From positions 1 through 5,929 of the forward strand of contig JAUYPR010000031.1 of assembly GCA_030695785.1 (NCBI GenBank): a DNA stretch of 5,929 bases. The letters are read 5' to 3'. The notes under the pieces were generated by a model. The model ran no database searches. It was not told the DNA's origin and saw nothing but the letters and a program-made list of their open reading frames with translations. Shown piece after piece: positions 5,609 through 5,929 of the stretch. This DNA is from a bacterium. GTDB lineage: Bacteria > Patescibacteriota > Microgenomatia > JAUYPR01. Within the stretch, counting starts at the first letter, position 1. Each line of letters starts with the position of its first letter. Position numbers and translations under genes: made by a program.

Positions 5609-5614
5609 AAAATT

Positions 5615-5929
5615 ATGAGAGCCGAAACAAGACCAGAAACACCTATATCAAACAATCAATCGGTCGATGTAAGTTCGATCGGACCTCTCTGGCCGCCGAG
5701 AGAAACATCATTCGCGCGTATCAAAGGATTCTATCGAGAACGTATCATAACAACAGACAGTGAACTAGAGTGGATTCAGGAGTATATGCGTACACTAAAA
5801 ATGAAAATGTCTTCGCATCCACGGGTAAGTCGACTCAGTATCAGGGTTCTTCTCTATAGCTCGCTTTTGAATCGACCTCACCCGCTCCTCCAGGAATATG
5901 GAGAGGCCACACTACCCCTCATAGGAAGC
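5615..5929 (+). CDS. unknown protein, N-terminal 105 codons (3' end outside window)
   Basis: An open frame starts at the ATG at 5615 behind a good Shine-Dalgarno and runs to the window edge without a stop. The first 30 or so residues (MRAETRPETPISNNQ..., then SIGPLWPPRE) are polar and proline-containing and look disordered. From about residue 32 the pattern becomes helical, with charged and hydrophobic residues alternating: FARIKGFYRERI, LEWIQEYMRTLKMKM (51-65), VSRLSIRVLLYSSLLN (71-86). The HPLLQEYGEATLPLIG segment ends the visible part. No signal peptide or clear membrane helix is seen. I do not recognise a family. Expression appears to depend on the promoter at 5425 and on read-through of the terminator at 5572-5594. 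That it is a real gene rests on the Shine-Dalgarno, the open frame and the promoter. Confidence 0.7.
   Translation, partial: MRAETRPETPISNNQSVDVSSIGPLWPPRETSFARIKGFYRERIITTDSELEWIQEYMRTLKMKMSSHPRVSRLSIRVLLYSSLLNRPHPLLQEYGEATLPLIGS

Overview
The window is a compact, one-direction (+ strand) bacterial gene block. No tRNA, rRNA, insertion sequence or CRISPR array was seen. The gene content (recG - rpmF - nusB - rnc, then a histidine phosphatase, a GNAT acetyltransferase, an unknown protein and lysS), overlapping or nearly abutting genes, and moderate GC (about 40-50% on the few lines counted) fit a bacterial chromosome. The compactness and the long-tailed bL32 suggest a Patescibacteria/CPR-type organism. 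That assignment is inference from gene order and protein style; no taxonomic marker was searched.

Layout. 1-594 is the C-terminal part of the RecG helicase, whose start lies outside the window. 614-952 is ribosomal protein bL32 with an unusual charged tail. 959-1348 is NusB. 1329-2030 is RNase III, overlapping nusB by 20 nt and carrying the only near-perfect Shine-Dalgarno inside the block. 2027-2662 is a histidine-phosphatase (phosphoglycerate-mutase-like) protein, 2655-3227 a GNAT N-acetyltransferase, 3250-3927 a protein of unknown function with a GTG start, and 3927-5417 class II lysyl-tRNA synthetase. Almost every junction is an overlap or a gap of 22 nt or less, so these genes are probably co-transcribed and in part translationally coupled. 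The theme is core information processing: ribosome (bL32), rRNA transcription antitermination (NusB), rRNA processing (RNase III), tRNA charging (LysRS) and fork repair (RecG).

The most interesting stretch is 5418-5614, between lysS and a new gene that runs off the right edge (5615 to beyond 5929). It holds a very good sigma70-type promoter (TTGACA, 17 nt, CATAAT), a 25-codon ORF starting just after the predicted transcription start, two hairpins, and a clear intrinsic terminator with a GCAA loop and seven Ts. The small ORF has a Lys-Lys-Ala-Lys-Lys run just before the first hairpin. The terminator's 5' arm can alternatively pair with a GAGGGG segment upstream. Together this resembles a translation-dependent attenuator responding to lysine or Lys-tRNA charging, placed right after the LysRS gene. 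A short terminated sRNA, or simply the lysS operon terminator, are the plain alternatives.

Other points worth a look are an Asp-to-Asn change at an RNase III metal-site position, the bL32 tail, non-consensus residues in LysRS motifs, and a possible leaderless promoter for rpmF.
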